From Cryptomeria japonica (lineage: Eukaryota; Streptophyta; Pinopsida; Cupressales; Cupressaceae), in NCBI RefSeq assembly GCF_030272615.1, contig NC_081407.1:438061230-438125229 (forward strand): a stretch of DNA of 64,000 nt, in the 5' to 3' direction. Below, one piece after another: positions 35,936 to 48,500 of this stretch. Under the pieces are notes generated by a model. The model saw nothing but the letters and a program-made list of their open reading frames with translations. It made no database searches and was not told the origin of the DNA. Within the stretch, counting starts at the first letter, position 1. Every line of letters begins with the position of its first letter. A program made the translations under genes and the position numbers.

Positions 35936-36988
35936 TGTTGGTATTTTGGTATGGTTTTGTCATTGATGTCAACACCTACTTTACTCTTATCAACTTTGGC
36001 ACTTTGGAGAATCAACAACATTCACCGGTAGAGCAAGTGACTCATGCACAATCACCGGTATCTGGCACACCGGCAAGATATAATGATCACTGACACTTGG
36101 AATGATATGGAAAATACTTGGTAATGTCGAAGACATTGTTTGGACATTTTGTCCTGGAGTTTTGTTCATTGGTGTATTCATATTTGCATATTTGCTGTTA
36201 CCAGCAAATAGGTCCAGGGTTACACCGACAGGTTTATCTTTTCTAGATCAGCATGGCACGCTATGGAGATGATTAATTATTGTTGTAAATGCATTAAGCC
36301 GACATATTCAATTTGTTATTGCATCGGTTATTGTATTGTTTGTAAAATGTTTTTATTGTAATATCTTGTAAAGCTGACCTACTAAAATTGGTCTTAGGTT
36401 ATGGTATAAATGTAAGATCTTATTTGTAAGATCAAGTGTGGAATGCGAAAAAGGATTGTGTGAAGGTATATGCGAGAATAAGCAGAGCTATACACACAGA
36501 CATCATTTGAAGATTGAAGGAGGGTTTTTGTGAAGACAATTAGAACTACACCGGTACTGAATCCAGCATATGAAGATGCTATTTTGTGCAGTACATTCTT
36601 ATTGAATTTAACCATCCAACTGTAGTCAGTGTGACTCCCATTTTGTGATTGAGAAGTGAGCTCTAGGCACTTGCCCTTTCTGCATGTGCAAACCCCATTT
36701 ATGTACACTTACTATCTATAGTAGTATCATTTGATTGTGGGTAAGGTTTCCCACCATGGTTTTTCCCCTTACTGGGTTTCCACGTACAAATATTGGTGTT
36801 ATGTGTTGTGGATGACTTTGTGTTTATGTTTCATGCACTAATCCTTACCGGTATAGCAATTAACTGTTAAAACTGTCTACCGACATATTAAACTGGTATT
36901 AAGCATTAAGTTGGTTAAGTTGTTTTTGGTTTGAATTTATTTGACAAATGATTCACCCCCCCCTCTAAGTTGTCTCTGAGACCTAACA
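35936..36988 (+). repeat. copia element 1, 5' LTR
   Basis: Starts TGTTGGTATTTTGG and ends GAGACCTAACA, 1053 bases, followed after two bases by a PBS. Its partner is at 41586-42641. It includes a TATA box (36405-36411), ACCGGTA-type motifs and a C-rich segment before the end. The LTR carries promoter, transcript start and polyadenylation functions of the element. Confidence 0.92.
36405..36411 (+). promoter_or_regulatory. TATA box of copia 1 5' LTR
   Basis: TATAAAT after GGTTATGG, kept identically in the 3' LTR at 42055-42061. Confidence 0.6.
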
Positions 36989-36990
36989 AT

Positions 36991-37002
36991 TGGTATTAGA
37001 GC
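36991..37002 (+). promoter_or_regulatory. primer binding site, copia 1
   Basis: TGGTATTAGAGC is one base from TGGTATCAGAGC, complementary to the 3' end of plant initiator Met tRNA, the usual primer of copia reverse transcription. It lies two bases after the LTR. Confidence 0.85.
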
Positions 37003-37044
37003 TTTGTCCTCTTTTGCAAAAGTTTAACAGCTTGAGGAGATCCA

Positions 37045-40000
37045 ATGTCTACTAACTATTTCAGGAAGGACAGTCCTAAACTTGATGGAACCAATTATGG
37101 CATATGGAAGATCAGAATGGAGACACATCTAAATTGCATTGGAAAAGACATCTGGGATGTTACAAAGAATGGTTATACTGCTGCTGTATAAGGTCAGCCT
37201 AGTCCAGCTAACTTGACAAAAGATGAGGAAAATGATTGCAAAGCAAGAGAAGCACTTTTGAGTGCATTATCAAATCAACAAATCATGGGACTATCAGATA
37301 GGTCTACTCCTAAAGCTATTTGGGATCATTTGGAAACACTGAATGAAGGAGATTCCACAGTCAAAATTGCAAAACTTAAAAGCTTTCGGGTTAAGTATGA
37401 ACATCTGAAAATGGAAGAAGATGAAAGGATTTATGCTTTTATGGAAAGAGTAAATGAAATTGTTTTGGGTATTAAATGTTGTGGAGGAGCCTTAAGTGAG
37501 GATGAAATTGTTTCAAAAGTTTTGAGAGGATTGCCACCGGCATATAAAATGAAAGTCACTGCTAGAAATGAGTTAAGAACAATGCCTAATACATCAGTTA
37601 CTAGGGATACATTATTTGGGAAACTTTCAGCTTTTGAAATTGAAGAATTTGGTCCTATTGCTACTATAAAGACAGATTTGGCCTTTAAAGCATCAACATC
37701 ATTTTTTCCATCATTTGACAAATCTGATTAGAAAGCCTTTTATGGAAGAGAATTTGAAGAAAGCAAGAAAGAAAATGAAGAACTTGAAGAACTTGAAGCA
37801 CTATTTGTAAGGAAAATGCCTAAAGGTCCAGTTGGAAGAAAGTATGAAGGTAAAGCACCCTTTAAATGTTTTAACTGCAATAAGATTGGTCATATGGATT
37901 CAAGATGCCCTGATAGACATGCTAGACTAAGAGAAGAAGCTAGAAGAACATACAAGCCTAACCCTGAATATCAGAGATATAAATTTAAGAAGAATACAGA
38001 CAAATCTTGTTACATTGCTGATGAAGGTGTGACTGATGATTCTGATGAGGATCTAACAGACAATGGATGGGTTTTTTTTTCTATAACAGAAGATCAACCG
38101 ACACCTAATGCTCAATCGGTAGTACATGCCTTGGCAGCTAAAGTTGAAGTAAAGGATGAATGGATCATTGATTCAGGATGCTCACATCATATGATTGGAG
38201 ACAAAGGTAAATTCTTGAACTTTCAGGAATACAATGGAGGCTTAGTGAGATTTGGAGATGACAAAGCTTGTTCAATCAAAGGTAAGGGTATAATATCTCT
38301 TGATGGTAAGCATAACACCGACAATGTTTACTATGTTGAAGGATTAAAGCATAATCTTTTGAGTGTTGGTCAATTAGTTGAGAAAGGATTTCAATTACAA
38401 TTCAAAAATGGAAAATGCAAAATCATGAATAGAACTGGTTTGGAAATTGCAACCGGTAATCAGACTAGAGGTAATATCTTTCATTTGAATAACAATGAAA
38501 AGACATGCTTAATTGCACATATAGATGAAAGTTGGTTATGGCATAAGAGACTCTGTCATGTAAAATTTGATTACATGGTGAAGATCAGTACTACTAAGGT
38601 AGTTAGAGATTTACCTAAAATTGTCAAACCTCAGAATACAGTATGTAAGGAATGTCAATTTGGAAAACAAGTTAGAGCTACTTTCAAAAGTATTCCAGAA
38701 AAATCAAATAATGCTCTTGATTTGATTCACACTAATTAATGTGGTCTAGCTAGAACTGAAAGCTTACAAGGTGATAGATATTTCATGCTAATCATTGATG
38801 ACTACTCTAGGATGTGTTGGGTTACTTTGCTTAGAGAAAAATCAGAAGCACTGGGAAAGTTCAAACTGTTCAAAGCAATGGTAGAAAATGAAACCGATAA
38901 GAAAATCAAATGTCTAAGATCAGATCAAGGAGGAGAATTTACATCTAAGGAATTTAATACATTTTGTGAAGTGAATGGAATTAGAAGACAACTATCAGCA
39001 CCTCAGACACCACAACAGAATGGAGTTGTTGAAAGGAAAAACATAACTATCTTGGATGCAGCAAGAAGTATGTTATCAGAAGAAAACCTACCACATGTAT
39101 ATTGGAGAGAGGCAATCAATAAATCGGTCTATACATTCAACAAAGTTCACATCAAAGGTGAAACCGGTAAGACCCCTCATGAACTATGGTTTGGTAATAC
39201 TCCTACTCTTAAGTATTTCAGAATTTTTGGAAGTAAATGTTATATCAGAAGAGATGAGTATATTGGCAAATTTGATCCTAGAAGTGCTGAAGGAATATTT
39301 CTTGGTTATTCATCTAAGAGCAAGGCATATAGATGTTTTAACAAAAGATTGCAGAAAATTGTTGAAAGTACAAATGTAAAGATTGATGAACAATTCAGAG
39401 GAACTTCAAGGTATATAGACTTTGAACCGGCAACAGAAATTTTGACAAATGAACCTACACTAAATTTACCGGTACAAAATGAAGATCCAGTTACCCCGGT
39501 ATCATCTGAGGATTCCACAATAATTGAGGAACAACAACAAACAAAGACACCCCAGTATGTAAGATTGAATCATTCTGAAGATCAGATAATTGGAAACAAG
39601 TTTAAAGGAGTTATGACAAGAGGAAGATTGGAAAATGAAGAGGTATGTCTTATTTCTCAAATTGAGCCATCATCTATTAATGAGGCATGTGAAGATAAAT
39701 TTTGGATTAAAGCTATGGAAGAAGAATTAGAACAAATTGAGAAAAACAACACTTGGACATTAGTTCCCTGGCCTAAAGATAAAAATGTAATTGGAACCAA
39801 ATGGGTATTTAGAAACAAACTTAATGAAGATGGTAAGGTTGTCAGAAATAAAGAAAGACTAGTGTGCAAGGGATATTCTCAGAAGGAAGGAGTTGATTAC
39901 AATGAAACCTTTGCACCGGTAGCTAGAATTGAGGCAGTCAGATTATTTTTGGCTTTTGTAGCACACAAGAACTACAAAGTTTATCAAATGGATATTAAAT

Positions 40001-41339
40001 GTGCATTTTTGAATGGAGATCTTGAAGAGGAAGTCTATATTGAACAACCTGATGGATTTTCTTTGACAGATGACAATGATATGGTTTGCAGGTTAAGAAA
40101 AGCTTTGTATGGATTAAAACAAGCTCCAAGAGCTTGGTATGCAAGATTGGATAAGTATCTTTTAAAGATTGGTTTTACTAAAGGAAATGCAGACATAAAT
40201 TTATATTATAAAATAACTAATGATGACATCTTGATTATAGAAGTATTTGTTGATGATATAATCTTTGGAGAAGAAGATGGATCATGTAAAGAATTTTCTA
40301 TTAAAATGCAGCAAGAATTTGAAATGTCTATGATTGGAGAAATAAAATTCTTTTTAGGATTGTAGATCTCACAGACTGATAAAAGTATATTCTTGAGTCA
40401 ATCCAAATACTTAAAAGAGTTACTAAAGAAATTTGGGATGGAGAACTCTAAACCGGTAAGCACACCTATGACAACAAATGACAAATTATCACAAAGGGAT
40501 GAATCTACATCTGTTAATCCAACTAGATACAAATCTATGATAGGAGGTTTACTATATTTAACACAAACCAGACCTGATATTATGAATGCAGTATGTATTG
40601 TTTCAAGATTTTAAAGTAATCCTAGAGAAAATCATGAATCAACAGTAAAAAGGATTTTCCGGTACTTACAAGGCACTATAAATCTTGGATTATGGTACTC
40701 CAGAGATGAAAACTTTGAATTATGTGCATACACAGATACAAATTGGGCAGGAGATGTGGATGATAAAAAAGCACCACCGACGGAGCATTCTTTCTTGGAA
40801 ACAGATTAGTTTCTTGGTTGAGTAAGAAACAAAGTTGTACATCTTTATCAACAACAAAATCAAAATATGTTGCAGCAACAACTAATTGTACACAGGTACT
40901 ATGGCTTAAGCAAATGTTGAAAGACATAAAGGTAAAATGCAAGGAACCTATTACTATCTATTGTGATAACACTACAACAATTGATATATCTAAGAATTCA
41001 GTATTACATTCTAAAACCAAACATGTTTCTATCAAACTAGATTTTCTAAGGGAATATGTTGAAGCAAAGGAGATAAAACTGGTTTATGTGAATATTAAAG
41101 AGCATATTGCAGATATTTTCACTAAACCTTTGCCTAAGGAGACTTTTGAATATCTCAGAGATCAGCTTGGAGTCATACCACCACCGGTAGAGACTCAGAC
41201 AGTTGATGATTGTCATCAACCGACAGAATTAAGAGAGAAATCTTTTATTTCGGTCTTTGATGGGAAGCTACTTCTCAGGGGGAGTAGTTGGTATATTGAA
41301 TTGATTGGAATTTTGTATATGAACTTGGTTTTATTGTAA
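37045..41339 (+). pseudogene. copia element 1 Gag-Pol polyprotein, inactivated
   Basis: A near-complete Ty1/copia polyprotein from the ATG at 37045. In order: Gag N-terminal domain (KLDGTNYGIWKIRM), zinc knuckle CFNCNKIGHMDSRC (37867-37908), aspartic protease DSGCSHH (Asp at 38170), integrase zinc-binding region (HKRLCHVKFD..CKEC, around 38540-38660), integrase core ([24 protein letters not shown], 38790-39040), reverse transcriptase (39720-40365) with [13 protein letters not shown] and the active-site FVDDIIFG, and RNase H (around 40640-41130, with YCDNTTTIDISKN and HIADIFTKPLPKE). Protease before integrase before RT is the copia order. Five in-frame stops (37189 TAA, 37729 TAG, 38737 TAA, 40363 TAG, 40612 TAA) and one frameshift near 40775 kill it. 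Catalytic residues are otherwise largely kept, so the element died fairly recently. Confidence 0.92.
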
Positions 41340-41584
41340 CTTTGGCATTTGATGTCAAAGGGGGAGAGACTGGTATGGAAAAAATTTGAAAAACATAAGG
41401 AAAACACATGTTGCTCCCAGGGGGAGAGATTGTTGTTTAGGAGAGATCATTACTCTCTGTATCTGTATTTTGATTTTTGGTTATGATCTTTTTGGAGATT
41501 GTTGGTTTTTGGTATTTGACATTTCTATTTTGGCACTTTGATGGTTTTTCCATCTTGTGTTGCCATCAATGCCAAAGGGGGAGA
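41264..41584 (+). promoter_or_regulatory. series of polypurine-tract-like motifs upstream of copia 1 3' LTR
   Basis: Four GGGGGAG tracts occur between pol and the 3' LTR: TCTCAGGGGGAGTAG (41273-41287), TCAAAGGGGGAGAGACTGG (from 41355), CCCAGGGGGAGAGATTGTTG (from 41417) and CCAAAGGGGGAGATTGTTGG directly at the LTR. Only the last is in the position of the functional polypurine tract that primes plus-strand synthesis. Confidence 0.75.
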
Positions 41585-41585
41585 T

Positions 41586-42641
41586 TGTTGGTATTTTGTT
41601 ATGGTTTTGTCATTAATGCCAACACCTACTAAACTCTTATAAACTCTGGCACTTTGGAGAATCAACAACATTCACTGGTAAAGCAAGTGACTCATGCACA
41701 ATCACCAGTCTCTGACACACCGGCAAGATATAATGATCACCAAGACTTGGAATGATATGGAAAACACGTGGTAATGTCGAATACATCATTTGGACATTTT
41801 GTCCTGGAGTTTTTTTCATTGGTATATTCATATTTGCATATTTGCTGTTACCGACAAATAGGTCCAGGTTTACAGCGACAGGTTTATCTTTTCCAGATCA
41901 GCATGGCACGCTATGGAGATGATTAATTATTGTTGTAAATGCATTAAGCTGACATGTTCAATCGGTTATTGCATTGGTTATTGTATTGTTTGTAAAATGT
42001 TTTTATTGTAATATCTTGTAAAGCCGACCTACTAAAATTGGTCTTAGGTTATGGTATAAATGTAAGATCTTATTTGTAAGATCAAGTGTGGAATGCAAAA
42101 AAGGATTGTGTGAAGGTATATGCGAGAATAAGTAGAGCTATACACACAGACATCATTTGAAGATTGAAGGAGGGTTTTTGTGAAGACAATCAGAACTACA
42201 CCGGTACTGAATCCAGCATATGAAGATGCTATTTTGTGCGCTGCATTCTTATTGGATTTAACCATCCAACTATAGTCAGTGTGACTCCCATTTTGTGATT
42301 GAGAAGTGAGCTCTAGGCACTTGGCCTTTCTGCATGTGCAAACCCCATTTATGTACACTTACTATCTGCAGTAGTATCATCTGATTGTGGGTAAGGTTTC
42401 CCACCGTGGTTTTTACCCTTACAGGGTTTCCACTTACAAATATTGGTGTTATGTGTTGTGGATGACTTTTTGTTTATGTTTCATGCACTAATCCTTACCG
42501 GTATAGCATTAACTATTAAAACTGTCTACCATATTAAACTGGTTTACTGGTATTAAGCATTAAGTTGGTTAAGTTGTTTTTGGTTTGAATTTATTTGACA
42601 ACTGATTCACCCCCCCTCTCAGTTGTCTCTGGGACCTAACA
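41586..42641 (+). repeat. copia element 1, 3' LTR
   Basis: Starts TGTTGGTATTTTGT and ends GGGACCTAACA, 1056 bases, with the same motifs in the same order as the 5' LTR. By eye the two differ at scattered substitutions and a few short indels. The following five bases ACTGT replace the GCCAT that precedes the 5' LTR; they differ by three transitions, so the target duplication is at best decayed. Confidence 0.92.
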
Positions 42642-43929
42642 ACTGTACTATGAGAAGCTACAAATTGTGCATTTGTTTGATACAATGCATATCAGAAAGA
42701 ATATAACAGAAATGTTATGGAAAATATTGGATGTAAGGCACGATAAAGAAAAAATTGTCAAAATTTGTAGTGACCTTCAGGAAGCCAATCATGCAATGAA
42801 AAATGTCATTCAATTAAATATGATGGAGACCAAATTAATATAAGCATCCTTCCTTGGTTATTAACGGAGCAACAAAGCAATGCTATAAAAGAAGTCATAC
42901 GGAAAATTTAATTTCCCATAGGATTTGTAGCAAACATACACAATATCATAACAAAGAAAGGTGAATTTGGGTCATGGATGAAAACACATGATTGGCATAC
43001 CTTTATTAAGGTAATTATTCTGGTATATTGTATATATATTTGTATACTACATGTACTTTTTAGTTTATCATGTTTACTAGTTTTGGAAAAATAATGAAAA
43101 GACCATTTTATAATTGTTGCAGTACGTTCTACCTCTATCTCTCCTAGACAACTTCGACAACAATGTCAAGCAAGTTATATATGATCTTTGAAAATACATG
43201 AGGTAAGTAGTGATATTTGTTCAATTCATTGTATACATCTTATATTTGCTATTTGTTTTACTTGTTATGTAATATATAGAATATTTTTGTTAAATCTCAT
43301 TAATATATTTGTGCCTTGAATCACTTGTAGATGACTGTTATCTACAGAAATCCATAAAGAAGATATAAATTTTTGGAAGAGAAAAATTCCTCGTCTAATG
43401 TGTGAAATTCAAAAGTGTCTACCTTCGATATTTTCCAATGCACAAGAACACTACCTCATACACCAAGTTGAGGAGATTGAATTGTGTGGACTTGTACACA
43501 CAAGGTCGATGTGGATGGTTGAGAGGCACTTGATATTTTTGAAGGCTTTGGTTAAACAAAGAGAACATCCTGAGGGTTCTATGGTGTAGGGATATATGGT
43601 ATACCAAACCATGGTGTACATTACTGAATATCTTCCTATTTTTGCAACAAAGTTCCATGTAGATCGCATTTGGGATCCCAACTCTATTAATAGATTCGAA
43701 GGGAGTACCTGATGGGGAAAGGTAGATTGAGGAAAGTGAGAAGTAATTATAAGATGGTCATGGAGATTAACTAGAATACATTTTACATTTGGTTTTTATG
43801 TATATTGTACTTATTTAATTATTAATCTTCAATATACATCAATTATAAATTAAGGTTGTATACCGTGGTAATTAACTAATTATACGTCATTTGTTAATTT
43901 CAATTTTTTTTGATACAGTTGGTTGAGAG
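42642..43929 (+). pseudogene. CACTA TNP2-like transposase, copy 2, 3' part (split by copia elements)
   Basis: The CACTA gene resumes right after copia 1: YEKLQIVHLFDTMHIRKNIT then the frame that ends in HDWHTFIK (42647-43011, with one frameshift near 42820), a small exon YVLPLSLL (43123-43200), and the DUF4218 exon (around 43330-43740, with HQVEEIELCGLVHTRSMWMV). In minus-strand copy 1 the corresponding GAG|GTAATT donor is intact, while here the border reads GAGAAGTAATT, so the splice site is lost. After an intron the next exon has only just begun (ACAG|TTGGTTGAGAG) when copia 2 interrupts it at 43930. The rest of this CACTA copy, including any SET gene, would lie beyond the window. Confidence 0.82.
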
Positions 43930-45447
43930 TGTTGGCATATGTGCAAGAGTATGATGACATGATGATATTGTATGTTGTCATTGATGTCAATATGCTAAGA
44001 AGTGAACCGGTATATTGAAGTTAAGCAACTAGCAAAGAGAACCAGTATGGTGGTGTAAACCGGTATATGTGCAATAAGCGAAGCGTAATGCTTGTCCAAG
44101 TGAAGCGGTATGATGTTGTGAACCAGAACCGGTATGTCGGAATGAAAACCGGTACATGGAATGTGGTAGGACTACCGGCTGGTAGTCTTAGTCTTAGCTT
44201 CAAGGTTTCTAGTTGAAGTGTTCCAAGCCTGTGTGATTCAACCGATGACATTGTGTGATGAGTTAGCATTGTAATGGAGATAAGATAGTGTTGCCATGTC
44301 ATCCTCGTGCACGTGAAGGATCTTGCATGAAGGAGATTGATCCTATCTACCTCGAGAATGTGTGAAGTCATTGAAAACGGTGGAGAACGCGTGATGGGTT
44401 ATCGCCTCCATGAAGCAGTGAAGAACAAACGATGGAGAATGTCTTGAGATCTGTTCAAGACCGTTGTATTCAAATCCAAAGTGCTCAATGGTTAGGATTG
44501 AACCGATCAATTTCTCAACCTAAGTGTTTAGGGTTTAGGGTTTATACTACCGACCTATCTGTGTTCTATAATGTCAATGTTGTGTTTCATGTTGAGGTTG
44601 TTGGAAAATGTTGTGTGTGTATATAAGTACAGAGATATGTGATTCTTGCTAGACCAGATAAGAGGATTGATACCCGCATAGTGTGTGTGCAGAAGGAAGG
44701 AACTAAAGTGGATCTGCGTTGGCATTGAGTGCTATTACCAGATCATTGTAATACCTGTTGATCTTTAACTACTTCAATAGTTGGAAAATCCCTTAACCAG
44801 GCAGCTTTAACCAGCTTGCTATAAATCCTTTAACAGGGTGACTCCAATCCATTGAGTTAATAAAATCCTTTAACAAGGTAACCTCTAACAGGGTTTAACC
44901 CTTAACCAGGTATCCTAACCATCCCTTAACCGGGTGATCCATAACATGATCGGTTCCTAACAGAACTTGTTGTAATAGTCTTTAACCGGACTAGGCTTCT
45001 AACAAAGAAGACTTCTAAAGAGTTCAAAACAGCTTGTGGGTATTCATCCCCATCGTGGTTTTTCCCAGTTGGGTTTCCACGTGAAAAATATGTGTGTCAT
45101 ATGTGATGTCTTTTTAATGTGATGCTTTGTTGTTTTCTGTCAAGCGGTGAATCATGTTGATCTAGAAAGTTATTATATTTCTGATGATAGATTATCTGTT
45201 TATGCATAAGGACAAAGTGGAAGTGAGGGAGTAGGTTGTGTGGAAAGCTAAGAAGAATGACTGGTTCATGTCTTTCATAGTTGCACTGTGTTTAACCAGT
45301 AGTAGTCTGGTTTGGACCGGTGTTAGGGATTGCCAATAGTTTACAGTTTGCAATCAAACCGGTTTAGAAAAAGTTTTTGTGCCTGTACTGATTCACCCCC
45401 CCCTCTCAGTACCAGTTTGGTACTCACTATTCATCATTGAGTTCTCA
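43930..45447 (+). repeat. copia element 2, 5' LTR
   Basis: Starts TGTTGGCATATGTGC; the end is placed at GAGTTCTCA, two bases before the PBS, giving 1518 bases. U3 holds a cluster of AACCGGTATG-like motifs (44003-44160), a TATATAAG box (44620-44627), then an array of TTAACCGGGT-like motifs (44765-45010), the CCATCGTGGTTTTTCCC..GGGTTTCCACGTG segment and ATTCACCCCCCCC near the end. Its partner at 49850 is truncated. Confidence 0.88.
44620..44627 (+). promoter_or_regulatory. TATA box of copia 2 5' LTR
   Basis: TATATAAG. In the 3' LTR the same place reads TATCTAAG, so that copy of the box is damaged. Confidence 0.6.
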
Positions 45448-45449
45448 AT

Positions 45450-45461
45450 TGCTATCAGAGC
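45450..45461 (+). promoter_or_regulatory. primer binding site, copia 2
   Basis: TGCTATCAGAGC differs by one base from TGGTATCAGAGC, the plant initiator Met tRNA complement. Confidence 0.8.
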
Positions 45462-45518
45462 ATCCTCTAGGTCCTCTATGTTGTAAGTTTAAATGCTTGA
45501 GGGAAAGATCCTATTGTA

Positions 45519-48500
45519 ATGATGAAGAGGGAAGGTCCAAAGTTCAACAGAGATAACTTTAAAATATGGAAGGACAGAATGAAGATATACATAACAAGCA
45601 TGGGTGCTCAACATTGGAGCTATGTTGAGAACGTTTATGTTATCCCTACCCGTACTCTCACCGATGATCAAAAGAGAGAGATTCGGGAGAATGGATAATT
45701 CATGGAAGCCCTAATCAATAGCTTATATGACATTGAGTTTATTGATGTCCAGGATAAAGACAATCCCAAAGAAGTATGGGATACTCTTGAGAATATCTAT
45801 GGCGGTGATGAGCATGTAAAAAAAGCTATAGAAGAAAGCCTTAGAGGGAAGTTTGAAGACATGCAGATGGTTGAAGGTGAGACTATTCAACAATATGGAA
45901 TATGAATCAAAACCGTTGTTGGAGATATCAAGAGTGTAGGTGGTAAAATGGAAGATTCCACTGTTGTCAGCAAAGTTTTGAGATCCTTATTACCGGTCTA
46001 TGCAATAAGGGTTGCTACTATTCAGGAGTTGAGATCTATAGAAAAGACTAAGGTATCCCTAGACTCCATCATTGCAAAGTTGATAGCCTATGAGCTAAAT
46101 AGTTTTGATGGCAGTATTCAGAAGACTGAATCAGCTTTTAGAGCATCTGTTGCACCATCCAGAAAAGGAAAAGAAGCAAGCACCAGCGGTGAACCAAGAT
46201 AGAGCAAATAAATGGATGATGAGGAGATTCTGATGGAATTTGAAGCTCTTCTTGCCAAGAGACTTCCTAAGGGAACCGGAAAATACAAAGGTAAGCTTCC
46301 TTTGAAATGCTTTTCTTGTTACTGGATAGGACACATTGCTATAAACTGTCCTAATGGTGACAACAAGGACAAACCAAAAAGGTTCAAGAAGTTCAAAGGA
46401 GGAAACTGGAGAAACTGTTTTGTAGAAGTTGATGAAGGTGTCACTAATGAGGAATCAGAAGATGAAGAAAATGAAGATATTGTTTTTGTTGCAGTCAAGG
46501 AAGATGTGTTAGACAAAAAGGCTCTTGTCTCTTGCTTTGATAATTCAAATGAGTAGATTATTGAAAGTGGTTGTTCTCACCATATGACTAGTGACCGGAG
46601 CAAGTTTATATCTCTAGAAGAGTATGATGGTGGTGTGGTTTGCTTTGGTAATGATGCACTATGTATGGTCAAAGGCAGAGGGTCCATCTCTCTAAATGGA
46701 AAGAGGAGTGCTGACAATGTGTATTGGGTGGAAGGTCTCAGACACAATCTATTGAGTGTTGCCTAGCTGAATGACAGTGGACTCACTTTGGAATTCAAAA
46801 ATAGAGTGTACAAAATCAAAGGAAAGAATGGTGAATTGATGGCCACCGGTATGCAGACCAAATGTAACTTATTTCAGCTGAATGCAAATATAAGTACATG
46901 TCTTATGGCTAAGTTTGATGATAGCTGGATATGGCATAGGAGACTCTGCCATGTAAACTTTGATAACATAGTAAAGGATAGTAAGATCAAGGCAATTAGA
47001 GGACTGCCGATGCTGAGCAAACCAGAAAATCCTTTGTGCAGAGAATGTCAACTGGGGAAAATGTCTTCCTCAACCTTCAAAGGTAAATATTTCACTGCTG
47101 ACAATTTACTTGATCTTGTGCATACTAATTTGTGTGGTCCTATGAAAACTAGGAGTGTGTAGGGAGATGGGTATTTTATGATTCTAACAGATGATTACTT
47201 AAGAATGATGTGGGTCACATTCTTGAAGGAAAAATCTGAAGCTTTTGGAAAGTTCAAAGCTTTCAGAGCACTGGTAGAAAAGGAAAGTGTTAGAAGAATC
47301 AAATGCCTTAGAACTGATCAAGGAGGGGAATTCACTTCTAGATAATTTAACAAATATTGTGAAGAGAATGGCATCAAGAGGCAACTATCTGCCCCCCGGA
47401 CTCGATAGCAGAATGGTCTAGAAGAGAGAAACAACCGGACTATGGTTGAAGTGGCTAGTACTATGTTGATTCAAGGAAAGGTCCCTCACACCTTTTGAAG
47501 AGAAGTGGTGAGCACTGCAGTCTACACAATGAACCAGGTACTCATCAAAAAGGGAAAGGATAAGATTTGTTATGAGTACTGGACCGGTAAGACACCAGTG
47601 GTAAGCTACTTTAGAGTGTTTGGTAGTAAATGTTACATGAAGAGGAGTGAACATCAGAGCAAGTTTGATGCTAAATGTGATGAGGGAATATTCCTAGGAT
47701 ATTCCACCAAGAGTAAAGCTCTCAAATGCTTCAATAGGACTCAGAGAATTGTTGAAAGTATCAATGTTAGGGTTGATGAAAACTCTGGGAAACCTGAGGA
47801 AACCGACAGTGAGCAAGTAGGAGATGAACCGGTAGTAACCTTCTGGGAACTGGTTGCAAATCAACCCAGTACCAGTAATTGTGCTCCTACACTGGTGGAT
47901 GCTGATGCTGATGAAGATGAGGATGAAGAAGAAAAGCAAGAGGAATCTTTTAAGAACATACCCTGGTATGTCAAACTCAATCATGATCCAAAGCAAATCA
48001 TAGGAGGCAAGGATGCAGGAATCCTTACAAGAAGAAAGGTTAGAGAAAACTCATGTATGATCTCTAAATTTGAGCCTAAATCATTCAAAGAGGCACATAA
48101 AGATGAATATTGGATCAAGGCAACGGAAGAAAAACTTGATAAGATAGAAAAGAATTTTACATGGTCCTTGGTATCCAGACCAGAGCATAAAAATGTCATT
48201 GGTGCCAAATGGGTTTTCAGAAATAAGCGGAATGAAGATGGGATAGTGATAAGAAACAAATCCAGATTGGTGTGTAAGGGGTATGCTCAAGAAGAAGGAG
48301 AAGACTATGGAGAAACCTTTGCTCTGGTAGCCAGATTGGAAGGAGTTCGTATGCTTCTTGCATATGCAGATTTTACAGGATTCAAGGTATACCAAATGGA
48401 TGTAAAATCTGCATTCCTAAATGGAATCCTTTAAGAGGAGGTGTATATAGAGCAACCAGATGGGTTTTCCTTATCCAAAGATAGTGACATGGTGTGTAGG

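Noticed and set aside
37431-48395. Minus-strand frames of 60-104 codons within the copia elements
   Set aside because: They are antisense shadows of the polyprotein frames and show no family similarity.
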